Positions 42,706 to 51,364 of a stretch of DNA of 64,000 nucleotides are shown piece after piece; the first letter of the stretch is position 1; the number at the start of each line of letters is the position of its first letter. The stretch comes from Pacificimonas sp963710205 (GTDB lineage Bacteria > Pseudomonadota > Alphaproteobacteria > Sphingomonadales > Sphingomonadaceae): positions 186,001-250,000 of the forward strand of contig CAVPZG010000007.1 in assembly GCA_963710205.1 (NCBI GenBank). The letters run 5' to 3'. A model generated the notes under the pieces. That model was not told the DNA's origin and searched no databases. It saw only the letters and a program-made list of their open reading frames with translations. A program made the translations under genes and the position numbers.

Positions 42706-43503
42706 TTACTCCGCCGTCGCTTCGGCTGGCTCGGCGTCAGCCGTTTCCGCCGGGGCCGCAGGCTGCACATCGTCACGCTGACCGATCAGGTCAGCGATCT
42801 TCTTGCCGCGACGCTGTGCCACCATCTTGGGGCTATATTGGTCGCCAAGCGCTTCAAACGTCGCCCGGATCATGTTGTAGGGATTTGACGTACCGACCGA
42901 TTTCGTCACGACATCGGCGACGCCAAGACTCTCGAAGATCGCACGCATCGGACCACCGGCAATAATGCCGGTACCCTGCGGCGCAGAGCGAACATGCACC
43001 TTACCAGCGCCAAAGCGGCCATAGCCGTCATGGTGCAGAGTGCGGCCCTCACGCAGCGGGACGCGAACCATCGCCTTCTTCGCCGCGGCGGTCGCCTTGT
43101 TGATGGCCTCCGGCACTTCACGTGCCTTGCCATGACCAAAACCGGCGCGGCCCTTGCCGTCGCCTACGACCACGAGCGCTGCGAAGCCGAAGCGTTTACC
43201 GCCCTTCACCGTCTTCGAAACGCGATTGATATGAACCAGCTTCTCGATCAGTTCTTCGCCTGTGTCGTCACCGCGACCGCCGCGACCGCCGCGATTGTCG
43301 CGCCCACGGCCACCGCCGCGATTGTCGCGATTGTCGCGACCGCCGCCAGGGCCGCCGCGTCCGCGACCGCCACCGGGACCACCACGTCCGCGGCGTCCAT
43401 CCTCGTTGGACGGAGCACCCTGCGTCTGCTCGGCAGCAAGCGGCGCTCCGCCAGGCGTCGGGTCGTTTGCGACCGAAGGAATCGTTTTCTCGTCAGCCAT
43501 CAT
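42706..43503 (-). CDS. rpsE: 30S ribosomal protein S5 with long RGG-rich N-terminal extension
   Basis: The product is 265 aa; S5 is usually about 165. The core starts near residue 83 (EELIEKLVHINRVSKTVKGG) with the double-stranded RNA-binding fold and GDGKGRAGFGHGKA. The first 80 residues are acidic, then RGG/GGR repeats (RGRGGPGGGRGRGG, RDNRDNRGGGRG). Such tails are known in sphingomonads and resemble RNA-binding RGG boxes. ATG 43503 overlaps the rplR stop (TAATG); a second ATG lies at 43500. The DNA of the repeat region (about 43257-43400) is quasi-repetitive. Confidence 0.95.
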   Translation of the reverse strand: MMADEKTIPSVANDPTPGGAPLAAEQTQGAPSNEDGRRGRGGPGGGRGRGGPGGGRDNRDNRGGGRGRDNRGGRGGRGDDTGEELIEKLVHINRVSKTVKGGKRFGFAALVVVGDGKGRAGFGHGKAREVPEAINKATAAAKKAMVRVPLREGRTLHHDGYGRFGAGKVHVRSAPQGTGIIAGGPMRAIFESLGVADVVTKSVGTSNPYNMIRATFEALGDQYSPKMVAQRRGKKIADLIGQRDDVQPAAPAETADAEPAEATAE

Positions 43504-43859
43504 TAAAACTCCAGTCCGCCTTCACGTGCGGCATCAGCCAGCGCCTTGACGCGGCCATGAAAGATAAAGCCGCCACGGTCGAACATGACGCGGCCGACAC
43601 CGGCCTTTTTCGCGCGTTCGGCGACGCGCTTGCCGACGTCGGCAGCAGCGGAGACGGTCGCACCGCCATTCGCCTTTACATCCTTCTCAAGTGACGAAGC
43701 GGACGCAACCGTCCGTCCCTCCACGTCGTCGATCACCTGGGCATAGATATGCTTTGATGTGCGATGGATGGAGAGGCGCGGCTTCAGGCCGCCCTTGGCG
43801 CGAAGCGCAGTACGAACGCGCCGACGGCGGCGGGCGAAAGAGGAAAGTTTCTGTGCCAT
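43503..43859 (-). CDS. rplR: 50S ribosomal protein L18
   Basis: The 118-aa protein starts MAQKLSSFARRRRRVRTAL, and has SIHRTSKHIYAQVIDD and GVGRVMFDRGGFIFHGRV at the end, which contact 5S rRNA. The start at 43859 lies right after the rplF stop. Its own stop overlaps the rpsE start by one base. Confidence 0.97.
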   Translation of the reverse strand: MAQKLSSFARRRRRVRTALRAKGGLKPRLSIHRTSKHIYAQVIDDVEGRTVASASSLEKDVKANGGATVSAAADVGKRVAERAKKAGVGRVMFDRGGFIFHGRVKALADAAREGGLEF

Positions 43860-43860
43860 A

Positions 43861-44388
43861 TTACTTCTTCTTGCCTTCCTTGCGGAACACATATTCGCCG
43901 CGATACTTGATGCCCTTGCCCTTATAGGGCTCAGGCTTACGCCAGCGGCGGATTTCCGCAGCGACCTGTCCGACCTTCTGCTTGTCCATACCACTGATTT
44001 CCACAGTCGTCTGGTCAGGCGTCTTGATATCGATGCCTTCGGGGATCGCATAATCGACGTCGTGCGAATAGCCGAGTTGCAGTTTCAGGGTCTTGCCCTG
44101 CATCGCCGCGCGATAACCGACGCCGGAAATTTCCAGCACCTTGGTGAAACCCTCGGTCACGCCGGTGACCAGGTTCTGCACCAGCGTGCGCTGCATCCCC
44201 CAAAAGGGACGCCCGGATTTCTTGGCGGGTGTGACCTTCACAACACCATCCTCGATCTTATACTCGATTTCGTCGCGGGTAGGCATCGACAGTTCGCCCT
44301 TCGGTCCCTTGACCGAAAGCGTTTCACCGGCGATCGAAGCCGAGACACCGTCGGGCAGTGCGACCGGCACTTTTCCAATTCGTGACAT
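43861..44388 (-). CDS. rplF: 50S ribosomal protein L6
   Basis: The 175-aa protein starts MSRIGKVPVALPDGV and contains two similar domains and the signature PEPYKGKGIKYRGEYVFRKE near the C-terminus. It binds near the sarcin-ricin loop and factor-binding site. Spaced 10 bp from rpsH. Confidence 0.97.
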   Translation of the reverse strand: MSRIGKVPVALPDGVSASIAGETLSVKGPKGELSMPTRDEIEYKIEDGVVKVTPAKKSGRPFWGMQRTLVQNLVTGVTEGFTKVLEISGVGYRAAMQGKTLKLQLGYSHDVDYAIPEGIDIKTPDQTTVEISGMDKQKVGQVAAEIRRWRKPEPYKGKGIKYRGEYVFRKEGKKK

Positions 44389-44398
44389 CAGCGTTCCC

Positions 44399-44797
44399 CT
44401 AGAAAACCTGGCAAAGAAGCTCGCCGCCGACATTCTGTTCGCGCGCTTCTGCGTCGGACAGAACGCCCTTGGGCGTCGAGACGATGGTGATGCCCAGGCC
44501 CGAACGGACCTGAGGCAGATCGGCCGCGCCCGAATAGACACGGCGACCTGGCTTCGACACGCGCTGCAGATATTGGATCGCAGGCGCGCCTTCGAAATAT
44601 TTCAGCTCGATGCGCGTGAACGTCTTGTTACCAGGCTGTTCCTCGTCGGAATGGCCGCGGATATAACCTTCGCGCTCAAGCACGTTGAGGACATTGCGGC
44701 GCAGTTTCGACGCCGGTGTCGTAATGGAATCCATCTTGGCCTGCTGGCCGTTACGGATGCGCGTGAGAAGGTCCGCGAGCGGATCTGTCATTGTCAT
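44399..44797 (-). CDS. rpsH: 30S ribosomal protein S8
   Basis: The 132-aa protein has MTDPLADLLTRIRNGQQAK at the start and GLGITIVSTPKGVLSDAEAR with the conserved ending VGGELLCQVF. It is a primary 16S rRNA binder; in E. coli it also represses its own operon, though no such site was identified here. An ATG at 44791 is an alternative start. Confidence 0.97.
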   Translation of the reverse strand: MTMTDPLADLLTRIRNGQQAKMDSITTPASKLRRNVLNVLEREGYIRGHSDEEQPGNKTFTRIELKYFEGAPAIQYLQRVSKPGRRVYSGAADLPQVRSGLGITIVSTPKGVLSDAEAREQNVGGELLCQVF

Positions 44798-44813
44798 AGG
44801 TCTGCTCCTTTCC

Positions 44814-45119
44814 TTACCAGCTGGATTTCGTCAGGCCCGGGATCAGGCCTTTGTTTCCAAGTTCACGCAACATGATGCGCGACAGGCCGAACTTCCGGTA
44901 ATAACCGCGGCTACGCCCGGTAAGTTCGCAACGGTTCCGTACGCGTGTCGGATTTGCGTTGCGCGGAATTTCCGCCATCTTCAAACGTGCCATGAACCGC
45001 TCGTCATCGTCGACGCTCTCGTCCTCGGCAATCGCCTTGAGGCGGGCATATTTGCCCGCATATTTCTTCACGAGCTTCTTGCGGTGCTCGTTCTTGTTAA
45101 CCGAACTCAGTTTCGCCAT
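44814..45119 (-). CDS. rpsN: 30S ribosomal protein S14, zinc-independent type
   Basis: The 101-aa long form lacks the CxxC pairs of the zinc type and ends GNKGLIPGLTKSSW. NRCELTGRSRGYYRKFGLSR is the family signature. It sits in the head of the 30S subunit, between rplE and rpsH. Confidence 0.97.
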   Translation of the reverse strand: MAKLSSVNKNEHRKKLVKKYAGKYARLKAIAEDESVDDDERFMARLKMAEIPRNANPTRVRNRCELTGRSRGYYRKFGLSRIMLRELGNKGLIPGLTKSSW

Positions 45120-45162
45120 GACTTAAGTTCTCTTTCCTTGTCTTCGAAGAGAGACGGGCCGG

Positions 45163-45750
45163 TTAGGCCGCCTTCTTCTCTTCCTCTTCTTCACCGCCAA
45201 TGAACGGCATCGACAGACCCTTGAGAAGCGCGCGGCCCTCATCGTCCGTATTCGCCGTTGTCGTGATGATCACGTCCATGCCGCGGGTCTGGTCGACCTG
45301 GTCATAGTTGATCTCGGTGAAAACGATCTGTTCCTTGATGCCCAAGGCATAATTGCCCCGGCCGTCGAAGCTCTTCGGGTTGGTCCCGCGAAAGTCGCGG
45401 ACGCGCGGCAAAGCGATGTTCACCAGACGGTCCAGAAATTCCCACATGCGCTCTCCGCGCAGAGTGACCTTGCAGCCAATGGGATTGCCTTCACGCAGCT
45501 TGAACGTCGCAATGGACTTTTTCGCTTTGGTGATGACCGGCTTCTGACCGGAAATCTGCGTCATTTCCTGCACCGCGTTGGTCAGGTGCTTCTTGTCGTC
45601 CACGGCCTTGCCGACGCCCATGTTGATCACGATCTTCTCGATCTTCGGGATCTGCATGTCGTTCTTGTAGCCGAACTCCTCCTTCAGTGCGCCGCGGACC
45701 TTGTCCTGGTACACTTTCTGAAGCCGGGGGATATATTTATCCTTAGCCAT
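45163..45750 (-). CDS. rplE: 50S ribosomal protein L5
   Basis: The 195-aa protein has MQIPKIEKIVINMGVGKAV and GRGNYALGIKEQIVFTEI. It binds 5S rRNA and bridges to S13. A Lys/Glu-rich tail (GGEEEEEKKAA) adds about a dozen residues. Its start overlaps the rplX stop by eight bases, so the two are translationally coupled. Confidence 0.97.
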   Translation of the reverse strand: MAKDKYIPRLQKVYQDKVRGALKEEFGYKNDMQIPKIEKIVINMGVGKAVDDKKHLTNAVQEMTQISGQKPVITKAKKSIATFKLREGNPIGCKVTLRGERMWEFLDRLVNIALPRVRDFRGTNPKSFDGRGNYALGIKEQIVFTEINYDQVDQTRGMDVIITTTANTDDEGRALLKGLSMPFIGGEEEEEKKAA

Positions 45751-46063
45751 TGATTACCTCGCCTGACTTTTTCGCGACGCGAACCTTCTTCCCATCGCGG
45801 ATCTCGAAACCGACGCGCGTAGGCTTGCCGGTCTTTGGGTCCTCGATGGCGACCTTCGACAACGCCATCGGCGCCTCGAAACGGTCGAGACCACCCTGCG
45901 GGTTGGCCTGTGAAGGCTTGCGATGACGCGTCATCACATTGACACCCGACACGACGACCTTGCCATCCTTCGGGAGTACCTGGGTTACGTCGCCATGCTT
46001 ACCCTTGTCCTTGCCGGACAGGACCACGACACGGTCGCCCTTCTTGATTTTAGCCGATGCCAT
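45743..46063 (-). CDS. rplX: 50S ribosomal protein L24
   Basis: The 106-aa protein starts at 46063 (MASAKIKKGDRVVVLSGKDK), showing the KOW motif that binds 23S rRNA as an assembly initiator. It overlaps rplE by eight bases and lies two bases after rplN. Confidence 0.97.
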   Translation of the reverse strand: MASAKIKKGDRVVVLSGKDKGKHGDVTQVLPKDGKVVVSGVNVMTRHRKPSQANPQGGLDRFEAPMALSKVAIEDPKTGKPTRVGFEIRDGKKVRVAKKSGEVING

Positions 46064-46065
46064 TT

Positions 46066-46434
46066 TCAGAGCACCTCCGGCGCCAGGCTGACGATCTTCA
46101 TCAGGCCCTTCGCACGAAGCTCGCGCGTTACCGGGCCAAAGATGCGCGTTCCCAGCGGTTCCTTGTTCGGGTTGATGAGAACCGCCGCATTGCTGTCGAA
46201 ACGGATAACCGTTCCGTCGCTGCGACGAATGTCCTTGGCGGTACGAACGACGACGGCACGGTGGACATCGCCCTTCTTCACGCGGCCGCGCGGCTGGGCT
46301 TCCTTGACGGAAACCACGATCGTGTCGCCTACGCCGGCAAACCGGCGCTTTGAGCCACCAAGAACCTTGATGCACTGCACACGCTTCGCACCGGAGTTAT
46401 CGGCCACTTCCAGGTTTGACTGCATCTGGATCAT
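46066..46434 (-). CDS. rplN: 50S ribosomal protein L14
   Basis: The 122-aa protein starts MIQMQSNLEVADNSGAKRVQ and ends FMKIVSLAPEVL-like (GLMKIVSLAPEVL), both diagnostic. It forms an inter-subunit bridge. It directly abuts rpsQ, and no separate spc promoter is visible. Confidence 0.98.
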   Translation of the reverse strand: MIQMQSNLEVADNSGAKRVQCIKVLGGSKRRFAGVGDTIVVSVKEAQPRGRVKKGDVHRAVVVRTAKDIRRSDGTVIRFDSNAAVLINPNKEPLGTRIFGPVTRELRAKGLMKIVSLAPEVL

Positions 46435-46704
46435 TTATTCGGCTCCCTCGGCAGCGGAATGTCCATCAGCGCCGACCTTGCCGATAAACGTCCAGGTCTT
46501 TGTTTTGGAAATGGGCTTGCACTCCTCGATGCGCACCGTGTCGCCAATGGCGCACACATTCTCCGCATCATGGGCGTGATACTTTTTCGACCGGCGAATG
46601 ATCTTGCCGTAAAGCGGATGCTTCACGCGGCGTTCGATCAGGACCGTGATTGTCTTATCGGTTTTGTCGGACACGACCTGCCCGGTCATAACGCGTTTCG
46701 GCAT
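46435..46704 (-). CDS. rpsQ: 30S ribosomal protein S17
   Basis: The 89-aa OB-fold protein starts at 46704 (MPKRVMTGQVVSDKTDKTIT), with HPLYGKIIRRSKKYHAHDA and GDTVRIEECKPISKTK. It is a primary binder of the 16S 5' domain. Four bases separate it from rpmC. Confidence 0.97.
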   Translation of the reverse strand: MPKRVMTGQVVSDKTDKTITVLIERRVKHPLYGKIIRRSKKYHAHDAENVCAIGDTVRIEECKPISKTKTWTFIGKVGADGHSAAEGAE

Positions 46705-46708
46705 GACC

Positions 46709-46918
46709 CTATCCTTCTGCCTGAGCGGCGGAGGCGCGCTCAGTCCTGAGTGTGTTGATGCGTGCGATCGTCCGGCGGACATCCTTCACGCGGCTCGGCT
46801 TTTCAAGCTGACCGGTCGCCGCCTGGAAGCGCAGGTTATACTGCTCCTTCTTCAGCTGCGCCAGCTCTTCGTTGAGCTGGTCGTCGGTCTTGCCCTTGAG
46901 ATCGGCAATCTTGGTCAT
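46709..46918 (-). CDS. rpmC: 50S ribosomal protein L29
   Basis: The 69-aa helical-hairpin protein shows DQLNEELAQLKKEQYNLRFQ and VRRTIARINTLRTER. It lies beside the exit tunnel next to L23. Its start overlaps the rplP stop by one base. Confidence 0.97.
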   Translation of the reverse strand: MTKIADLKGKTDDQLNEELAQLKKEQYNLRFQAATGQLEKPSRVKDVRRTIARINTLRTERASAAQAEG

Positions 46919-47337
46919 CAGTCGTTGTCCCCCAGGCGGCGAACCACCTTCGTGCGAATGGGAAGTTTCGCGGCGGCACGCTCAAAGGCGACCGTCGCGA
47001 TGGCGGCGTTAACACCGTCCAGTTCGAAAAGGATGCGGCCTGGCTTAACGCGCGCAGCCCAGTATTCCGGCGAGCCTTTACCCTTGCCCATACGGACCTC
47101 GGCAGGCTTGGAGCTCACGGGAACATCGGGAAACACGCGAATCCACAAACGTCCCTGACGCTTGATGTGACGGGTGATCGCACGGCGGGCACTTTCGATC
47201 TGACGCGCAGTGATGCGCTCCGGTTCCATGGCCTTTAGTCCAATGGAGCCAAAATTCAGGTCGGTGCCACCCTTGGCGTTGCCATGGATGCGGCCCTTGT
47301 GCGCCTTGCGGTATTTGGTGCGTTTCGGTTGCAGCAT
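46918..47337 (-). CDS. rplP: 50S ribosomal protein L16
   Basis: The 139-aa protein starts MLQPKRTKYRKAHKGRIHG and has RMGKGKGSPEYWAARVKPG, the loop close to the A-site tRNA elbow. A 67-bp gap separates it from rpsC, the widest inside the S10 block. Confidence 0.98.
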   Translation of the reverse strand: MLQPKRTKYRKAHKGRIHGNAKGGTDLNFGSIGLKAMEPERITARQIESARRAITRHIKRQGRLWIRVFPDVPVSSKPAEVRMGKGKGSPEYWAARVKPGRILFELDGVNAAIATVAFERAAAKLPIRTKVVRRLGDND

Positions 47338-47404
47338 TTAACTAGCCTTCTGACAGGAAAAGAGGTCCTCGATCAGGCCGTACGCCGCGGTATGTTCTTT
47401 CGAA

Positions 47405-48100
47405 CTACCGCGCCGGCCGGACCCCAGATGTTTGCGCGTCCACCATGGCCTTTTCCTGGCCAAGCGGGTCATGCTCCAGGATTTCACCCTTGAAGATCCA
47501 GACCTTGACGCCGCAGATCCCGTAAGCGGTCTTCGCTTCGGCCTCTGCATAATCGATATTCGCGCGCAGCGTGTGGAGGGGGACGCGACCTTCGCGATAC
47601 CATTCCACGCGTGCGATTTCAGCGCCGCCGAGACGACCGCCGCAATTGATCCTGATGCCTTCAGCACCAAGACGCATGGCCGACTGCACCGCGCGCTTCA
47701 TGGCACGGCGGAACGCGATGCGCCGCTCCAGCTGGTCGGCAATGCCCTGCGCGACAAGCTTGGCGTCGACTTCGGGCTTGCGGATTTCGACGATGTTCAG
47801 CGAAACTTCGCTGCCCGTCATGTCGCCAAGTGCCTTGCGCAGCTTGTCGATGTCCGCACCTTTCTTGCCGATGATCACACCAGGACGCGCAGCGTAGACG
47901 CTGACACGGCACAGCTTCGCCGGACGCTCGATCACGACCTTGGAAATGGCGGCTTGCGGCAAAGTCTTGAATATGTACTGGCGGATTTTCAGGTCTTCGA
48001 CCAGCTGACGCGCATAGGATTCGCCATCCGCGAACCAGCGGCTGTCCCAGGTACGATTGACCTGCAGGCGCAGGCCGATGGGATTTGATTTATGACCCAT
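47405..48100 (-). CDS. rpsC: 30S ribosomal protein S3
   Basis: The 231-aa protein starts MGHKSNPIGLRLQVNRTWDS. It has a KH domain (RPGVIIGKKGADIDKLRK) and the S3 C-domain (SAMRLGAEGIRINCGGRLGG). It lines the mRNA entry channel. Its start overlaps the rplV stop by one base. Confidence 0.98.
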   Translation of the reverse strand: MGHKSNPIGLRLQVNRTWDSRWFADGESYARQLVEDLKIRQYIFKTLPQAAISKVVIERPAKLCRVSVYAARPGVIIGKKGADIDKLRKALGDMTGSEVSLNIVEIRKPEVDAKLVAQGIADQLERRIAFRRAMKRAVQSAMRLGAEGIRINCGGRLGGAEIARVEWYREGRVPLHTLRANIDYAEAEAKTAYGICGVKVWIFKGEILEHDPLGQEKAMVDAQTSGVRPAR

Positions 48101-48486
48101 TAGTTCTGCTCCTCTTCGTCATGCTCACGCACGACAATCCGAATACGGCTGAATGGCTTGACGATCTTTGCCGAACGGCCACGCGCGCGGGCCTTGAACC
48201 GCTTCATCGTGATCGACTTGCCAACCGAAGCCTCGGCAACAACAAGCGCGTCCACATCCAGATTGTGGTTATTCTCCGCATTGGCGATGGCCGACGCGAG
48301 CGCTTTCTGAACAGGTTCCGCAAATCCCTTGTTAGAGAATTTGAGGATGTTCAGCGCATCTTCTGCCTTCTTGCCACGAATAAGGCCAGCCACAAGATTC
48401 AATTTGTACGGCGAGCCGCGCAGCGTGTTGGCTACAGCAAGTGCCTCGCGCTCACCGACACGACGGGGATTTTTCGACTGTCCCAT
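48100..48486 (-). CDS. rplV: 50S ribosomal protein L22
   Basis: The 128-aa protein has LRGSPYKLNLVAGLIRGKKA and the tunnel-constriction hairpin region near KRFKARARGRSAKI. It overlaps rpsS and rpsC by one base each (TAATG junctions). Confidence 0.97.
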   Translation of the reverse strand: MGQSKNPRRVGEREALAVANTLRGSPYKLNLVAGLIRGKKAEDALNILKFSNKGFAEPVQKALASAIANAENNHNLDVDALVVAEASVGKSITMKRFKARARGRSAKIVKPFSRIRIVVREHDEEEQN

Positions 48487-48761
48487 TAGCGTTTCGCTTT
48501 CTTGTCGGCTGTGTGGCCAAGATAGGTACGTGTCGGCGCAAACTCACCGAGCTTCATGCCCACCATTTCCTCGTTGACAGAAACCGGAATGAATTTTCGA
48601 CCGTTATAAACGTTGAACGTAAGGCCAACGAACTGCGGCAGAATGGTCGAACGACGCGACCAGGTCTTGATCGGCGTCTTCTTCGCCGCTTCCTGCGCCG
48701 CATCGGCTTTCTTCAGAAGGTGAAGGTCCACAAACGGACCCTTTTTCAGGGAACGTGCCAT
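48486..48761 (-). CDS. rpsS: 30S ribosomal protein S19
   Basis: The 91-aa protein starts MARSLKKGPFVDLHLLKK and shows IKTWSRRSTILPQFVGLTF and KLGEFAPTRTYLGHTADKK. It forms the top of the 30S head with S13. Three bases follow rplB. Confidence 0.98.
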   Translation of the reverse strand: MARSLKKGPFVDLHLLKKADAAQEAAKKTPIKTWSRRSTILPQFVGLTFNVYNGRKFIPVSVNEEMVGMKLGEFAPTRTYLGHTADKKAKR

Positions 48762-48764
48762 GGC

Positions 48765-49607
48765 TTACCGGCCCTTCTTGCGCGCGTGGCGCGAACGAAT
48801 GATCATCTTGTTGGAAGCCTTCTTCTTATCACGCGTCTTCGCACCCTTGGTGGGCTTGCCCCACGGCGTCACAGGATGGCGACCGCCAGACGTCCGGCCT
48901 TCACCACCACCATGTGGGTGATCGACCGGGTTCTTTGCAACACCGCGGGTCAGCGGGCGAATACCGCGCCAGCGATTGCGACCCGCCTTGGCAAGAGTCT
49001 GATTGGAATTATCCGGATTTGACACGGCACCAACGGTGGCCATGCAATTGCCAGGAATGTAGCGCGTTTCGCCGGAACCGAGGCGAATGATCGTCAGGCC
49101 GCGATCCTTGCCGACAACCTGAGCATAGGTACCTGCAGAGCGCGCCATCTGACCGCCCTTGCCAGGCTTGAGCTCGACATTGTGGATGATCGTACCAACC
49201 GGCATCTGCGATGTCTCCATCGCATTGCCTGGCTTCACATCGACCTTTTTGCCAGCAATGACCTTGTCACCCGGCCCTACGCGCTGCGGCGCAAGAATGT
49301 AGGTCTGCTCACCGTCGGGATAGGTAACGAGCGCGATGAACGCGGAACGATTGGGGTCATATTCCAGGCGCTCGATCGTGCCTTCCACGTCCCACTTCCG
49401 GCGCTTGAAGTCCATGATGCGATATTTACGCTTGTGACCGCCGCCGATGCCCCGCGACGTGACATGGCCGTTGTTGTTGCGACCACCTGTCCGCGACAAA
49501 CCTTCGGTGAGTGCCTTGACCGGACCGCCCTTGTGCAGGTGCGAGCGGTCGACAAGCACCAGGCCGCGACGGGCCGGACTCGTTGGGCGGTATTGCTTGA
49601 GTGCCAT
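48765..49607 (-). CDS. rplB: 50S ribosomal protein L2
   Basis: The 280-aa protein contains the peptidyl-transferase-side motif PVDHPHGGGEGRTSGG with the conserved His, and YIPGNCMATVGAVSN. It is essential for subunit association. Its start overlaps the rplW stop by one base. Confidence 0.98.
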   Translation of the reverse strand: MALKQYRPTSPARRGLVLVDRSHLHKGGPVKALTEGLSRTGGRNNNGHVTSRGIGGGHKRKYRIMDFKRRKWDVEGTIERLEYDPNRSAFIALVTYPDGEQTYILAPQRVGPGDKVIAGKKVDVKPGNAMETSQMPVGTIIHNVELKPGKGGQMARSAGTYAQVVGKDRGLTIIRLGSGETRYIPGNCMATVGAVSNPDNSNQTLAKAGRNRWRGIRPLTRGVAKNPVDHPHGGGEGRTSGGRHPVTPWGKPTKGAKTRDKKKASNKMIIRSRHARKKGR

Positions 49608-49927
49608 TAGTTCACTCCGCTCGTAATATCGATCTGCTTGCTGTCCTCGGACAGCGTGACGATCGCTTTCTTGACATCGCTGCGTGTATAGGGACGACCC
49701 TTCCAGCGCTTCGTCTTGCCCTTGGCGATCAACGTGTTCACGCCGGTCACCTTGACATCGTAAAGCGCCTCGATCGCAGCCTTGATCTGCGGCTTCGTCG
49801 CGTTCAGGGCAACCTTGAAGGCCACCTGATTATGTTCGGAAACCATCGTCGATTTCTCGGTGATGATCGGCGCGCGAATGACGTCGTAATGCGCCAGATC
49901 GACCGCCTTCGGTTCAGCCTTAGCCAT
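49607..49927 (-). CDS. rplW: 50S ribosomal protein L23
   Basis: The 106-aa protein has YDVIRAPIITEKSTMVSEHN and the extended loop GKTKRWKGRPYTRSDVKKA. It is the docking site for trigger factor and SRP at the tunnel exit. It overlaps rplD by eight bases. Confidence 0.97.
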   Translation of the reverse strand: MAKAEPKAVDLAHYDVIRAPIITEKSTMVSEHNQVAFKVALNATKPQIKAAIEALYDVKVTGVNTLIAKGKTKRWKGRPYTRSDVKKAIVTLSEDSKQIDITSGVN

Positions 49928-50540
49928 TGAAGCGCGCCTCCAGCTTTTCGACAGCCGCCTTGGTCAGGACCAGCGTGTCATGGTTGAGGATGTCATAGAC
50001 GTTGGCGCCTGCAGCCGGCAGCACATCCATGTGCGGCAGATTGCGAACAGCCTTGGTGAAGGCATCCGTCTTTTCGGCGTCCATGAAGAGAGCCTTGGTC
50101 AGACCCATCTTGCCAAGCATGTTCTTCATTGCAGCTGTCTTGTGGTCCTTGACCTCAAAATCCTTCACCACAATCAACTTGCCTTCGGCTGCCTTGACGC
50201 TGAGCGCCGTTTTGAGGCCGAGCGCACGAATTTTCTTGTTAAGCGCCTGATCGAAATCACGGACCCGGGGACCGTGAGCCTTACCGCCACCAACGAAGAT
50301 TGGCGCACGGCGGTTACCATGACGGGCTGTACCACCGCCCTTCTGCTTGCCGAACTTCGCGCCTGTGCGATTGACGTCGCTGCGCTCACGCGCGCCGCGC
50401 GCCGTGGCGCGGCGATTGGCAAGCTGCCACGTCACCACACGGTGCAGGATGTCGGGGCGCGCTTCCAGACCAAAAATTTCGTCTTTCAGTTCGATATCGC
50501 CCGAGGCCTTGCCGTCGAGGCTTGTTACCTTGACTTTCAT
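49920..50540 (-). CDS. rplD: 50S ribosomal protein L4
   Basis: The 206-aa protein has the tunnel loop NRTGAKFGKQKGGGTARHGN, where macrolide resistance changes occur in other species; nothing unusual is seen there. In E. coli it attenuates its own operon; no equivalent leader was recognised here. It directly abuts rplC. Confidence 0.97.
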   Translation of the reverse strand: MKVKVTSLDGKASGDIELKDEIFGLEARPDILHRVVTWQLANRRATARGARERSDVNRTGAKFGKQKGGGTARHGNRRAPIFVGGGKAHGPRVRDFDQALNKKIRALGLKTALSVKAAEGKLIVVKDFEVKDHKTAAMKNMLGKMGLTKALFMDAEKTDAFTKAVRNLPHMDVLPAAGANVYDILNHDTLVLTKAAVEKLEARFNG

Positions 50541-51290
50541 TTAAGCCTCCGCGGAGTCAGTTGCGGCCTCGTCAGCCGTCTCGGCTGGCGTTTCCGCTGC
50601 AGCCTGATTGTTGTTCGCACCGACGACGCTGCCCGGATAGGGGAGGTCGGCGGGATGCTTCACCTTCACCGCATCCGACACAAGCAGCCAGCCACCCTTT
50701 GATCCGGGCACACTGCCTTTGATGAACAGCAGGCCACGTTCTACGTCCGTGTCCACGATCTGCAGGTTTTGCTGGGTCCGGAGACGCGCGCCCATGTGGC
50801 CGGCCATCTTCTTGCCCTTGAAAACCTTGCCCGGATCCTGGCGCTGACCGGTTGAACCGTGCGAGCGGTGGGAAAGCGACACACCATGCGATGCGCGCAG
50901 GCCACCAAAGCCCCACCGCTTCATTGCACCAGCAAAGCCCTTGCCCTGTGTACGGCCCTGGATATCGACCATCTGACCTACGCCGAAATGGTCAGCGGAA
51001 ATAACCGCGCCCACATCGAGAAGGGCGTCCTCGGCAACGCGGAATTCCGCGATGCGAGCCTTGGGCTCGACTTCAGCCTTCCCATAGAAGCCACGCTGCG
51101 GCTTCTTCACGTTCTTTGATTTCGCAGTACCAGCACCAAGCTGGAGGGCCGTATAGCCATCGACATCATCCTTGCGGGTGCCGACGACCTGACAGCCTTC
51201 CAAGCTGAGAACGGTTACCGGTACGTGCCGGCCATCCTCCTGGAACAGGCGTGTCATGCCCATTTTTTTCGCGATCACGCCAGTGCGCAT
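50541..51290 (-). CDS. rplC: 50S ribosomal protein L3
   Basis: Start 51290 (MRTGVIAKKMGMTRLF) is preferred over 51296 because AAGGA then has a normal spacing. The 249-aa protein has the central signature SHRSHGSTGQRQDPGKVFKG with the Gln that is methylated in other bacteria, and an Ala/Thr/Glu-rich C-terminal tail of about 25 residues absent in E. coli. Confidence 0.96.
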   Translation of the reverse strand: MRTGVIAKKMGMTRLFQEDGRHVPVTVLSLEGCQVVGTRKDDVDGYTALQLGAGTAKSKNVKKPQRGFYGKAEVEPKARIAEFRVAEDALLDVGAVISADHFGVGQMVDIQGRTQGKGFAGAMKRWGFGGLRASHGVSLSHRSHGSTGQRQDPGKVFKGKKMAGHMGARLRTQQNLQIVDTDVERGLLFIKGSVPGSKGGWLLVSDAVKVKHPADLPYPGSVVGANNNQAAAETPAETADEAATDSAEA

Positions 51291-51364
51291 GATCATTCCT
51301 TTCCTTCAGAGGCCCGCTGGATGATCCAGAGGGCGTGAGCCAAAAATTTAATCCCGCAAAACGC

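Noticed and set aside
43257..43400. Regularly repeated gattgtcgcg-like units resembling a CRISPR or minisatellite
   Set aside because: The units are short, irregular and in frame with the RGG repeats of ribosomal protein S5; no spacers or cas genes.
51305..51335. Hairpin-like sequence between rpsJ and rplC
   Set aside because: The stem is short and mismatched and lacks a T-tract; not enough to claim an attenuator.
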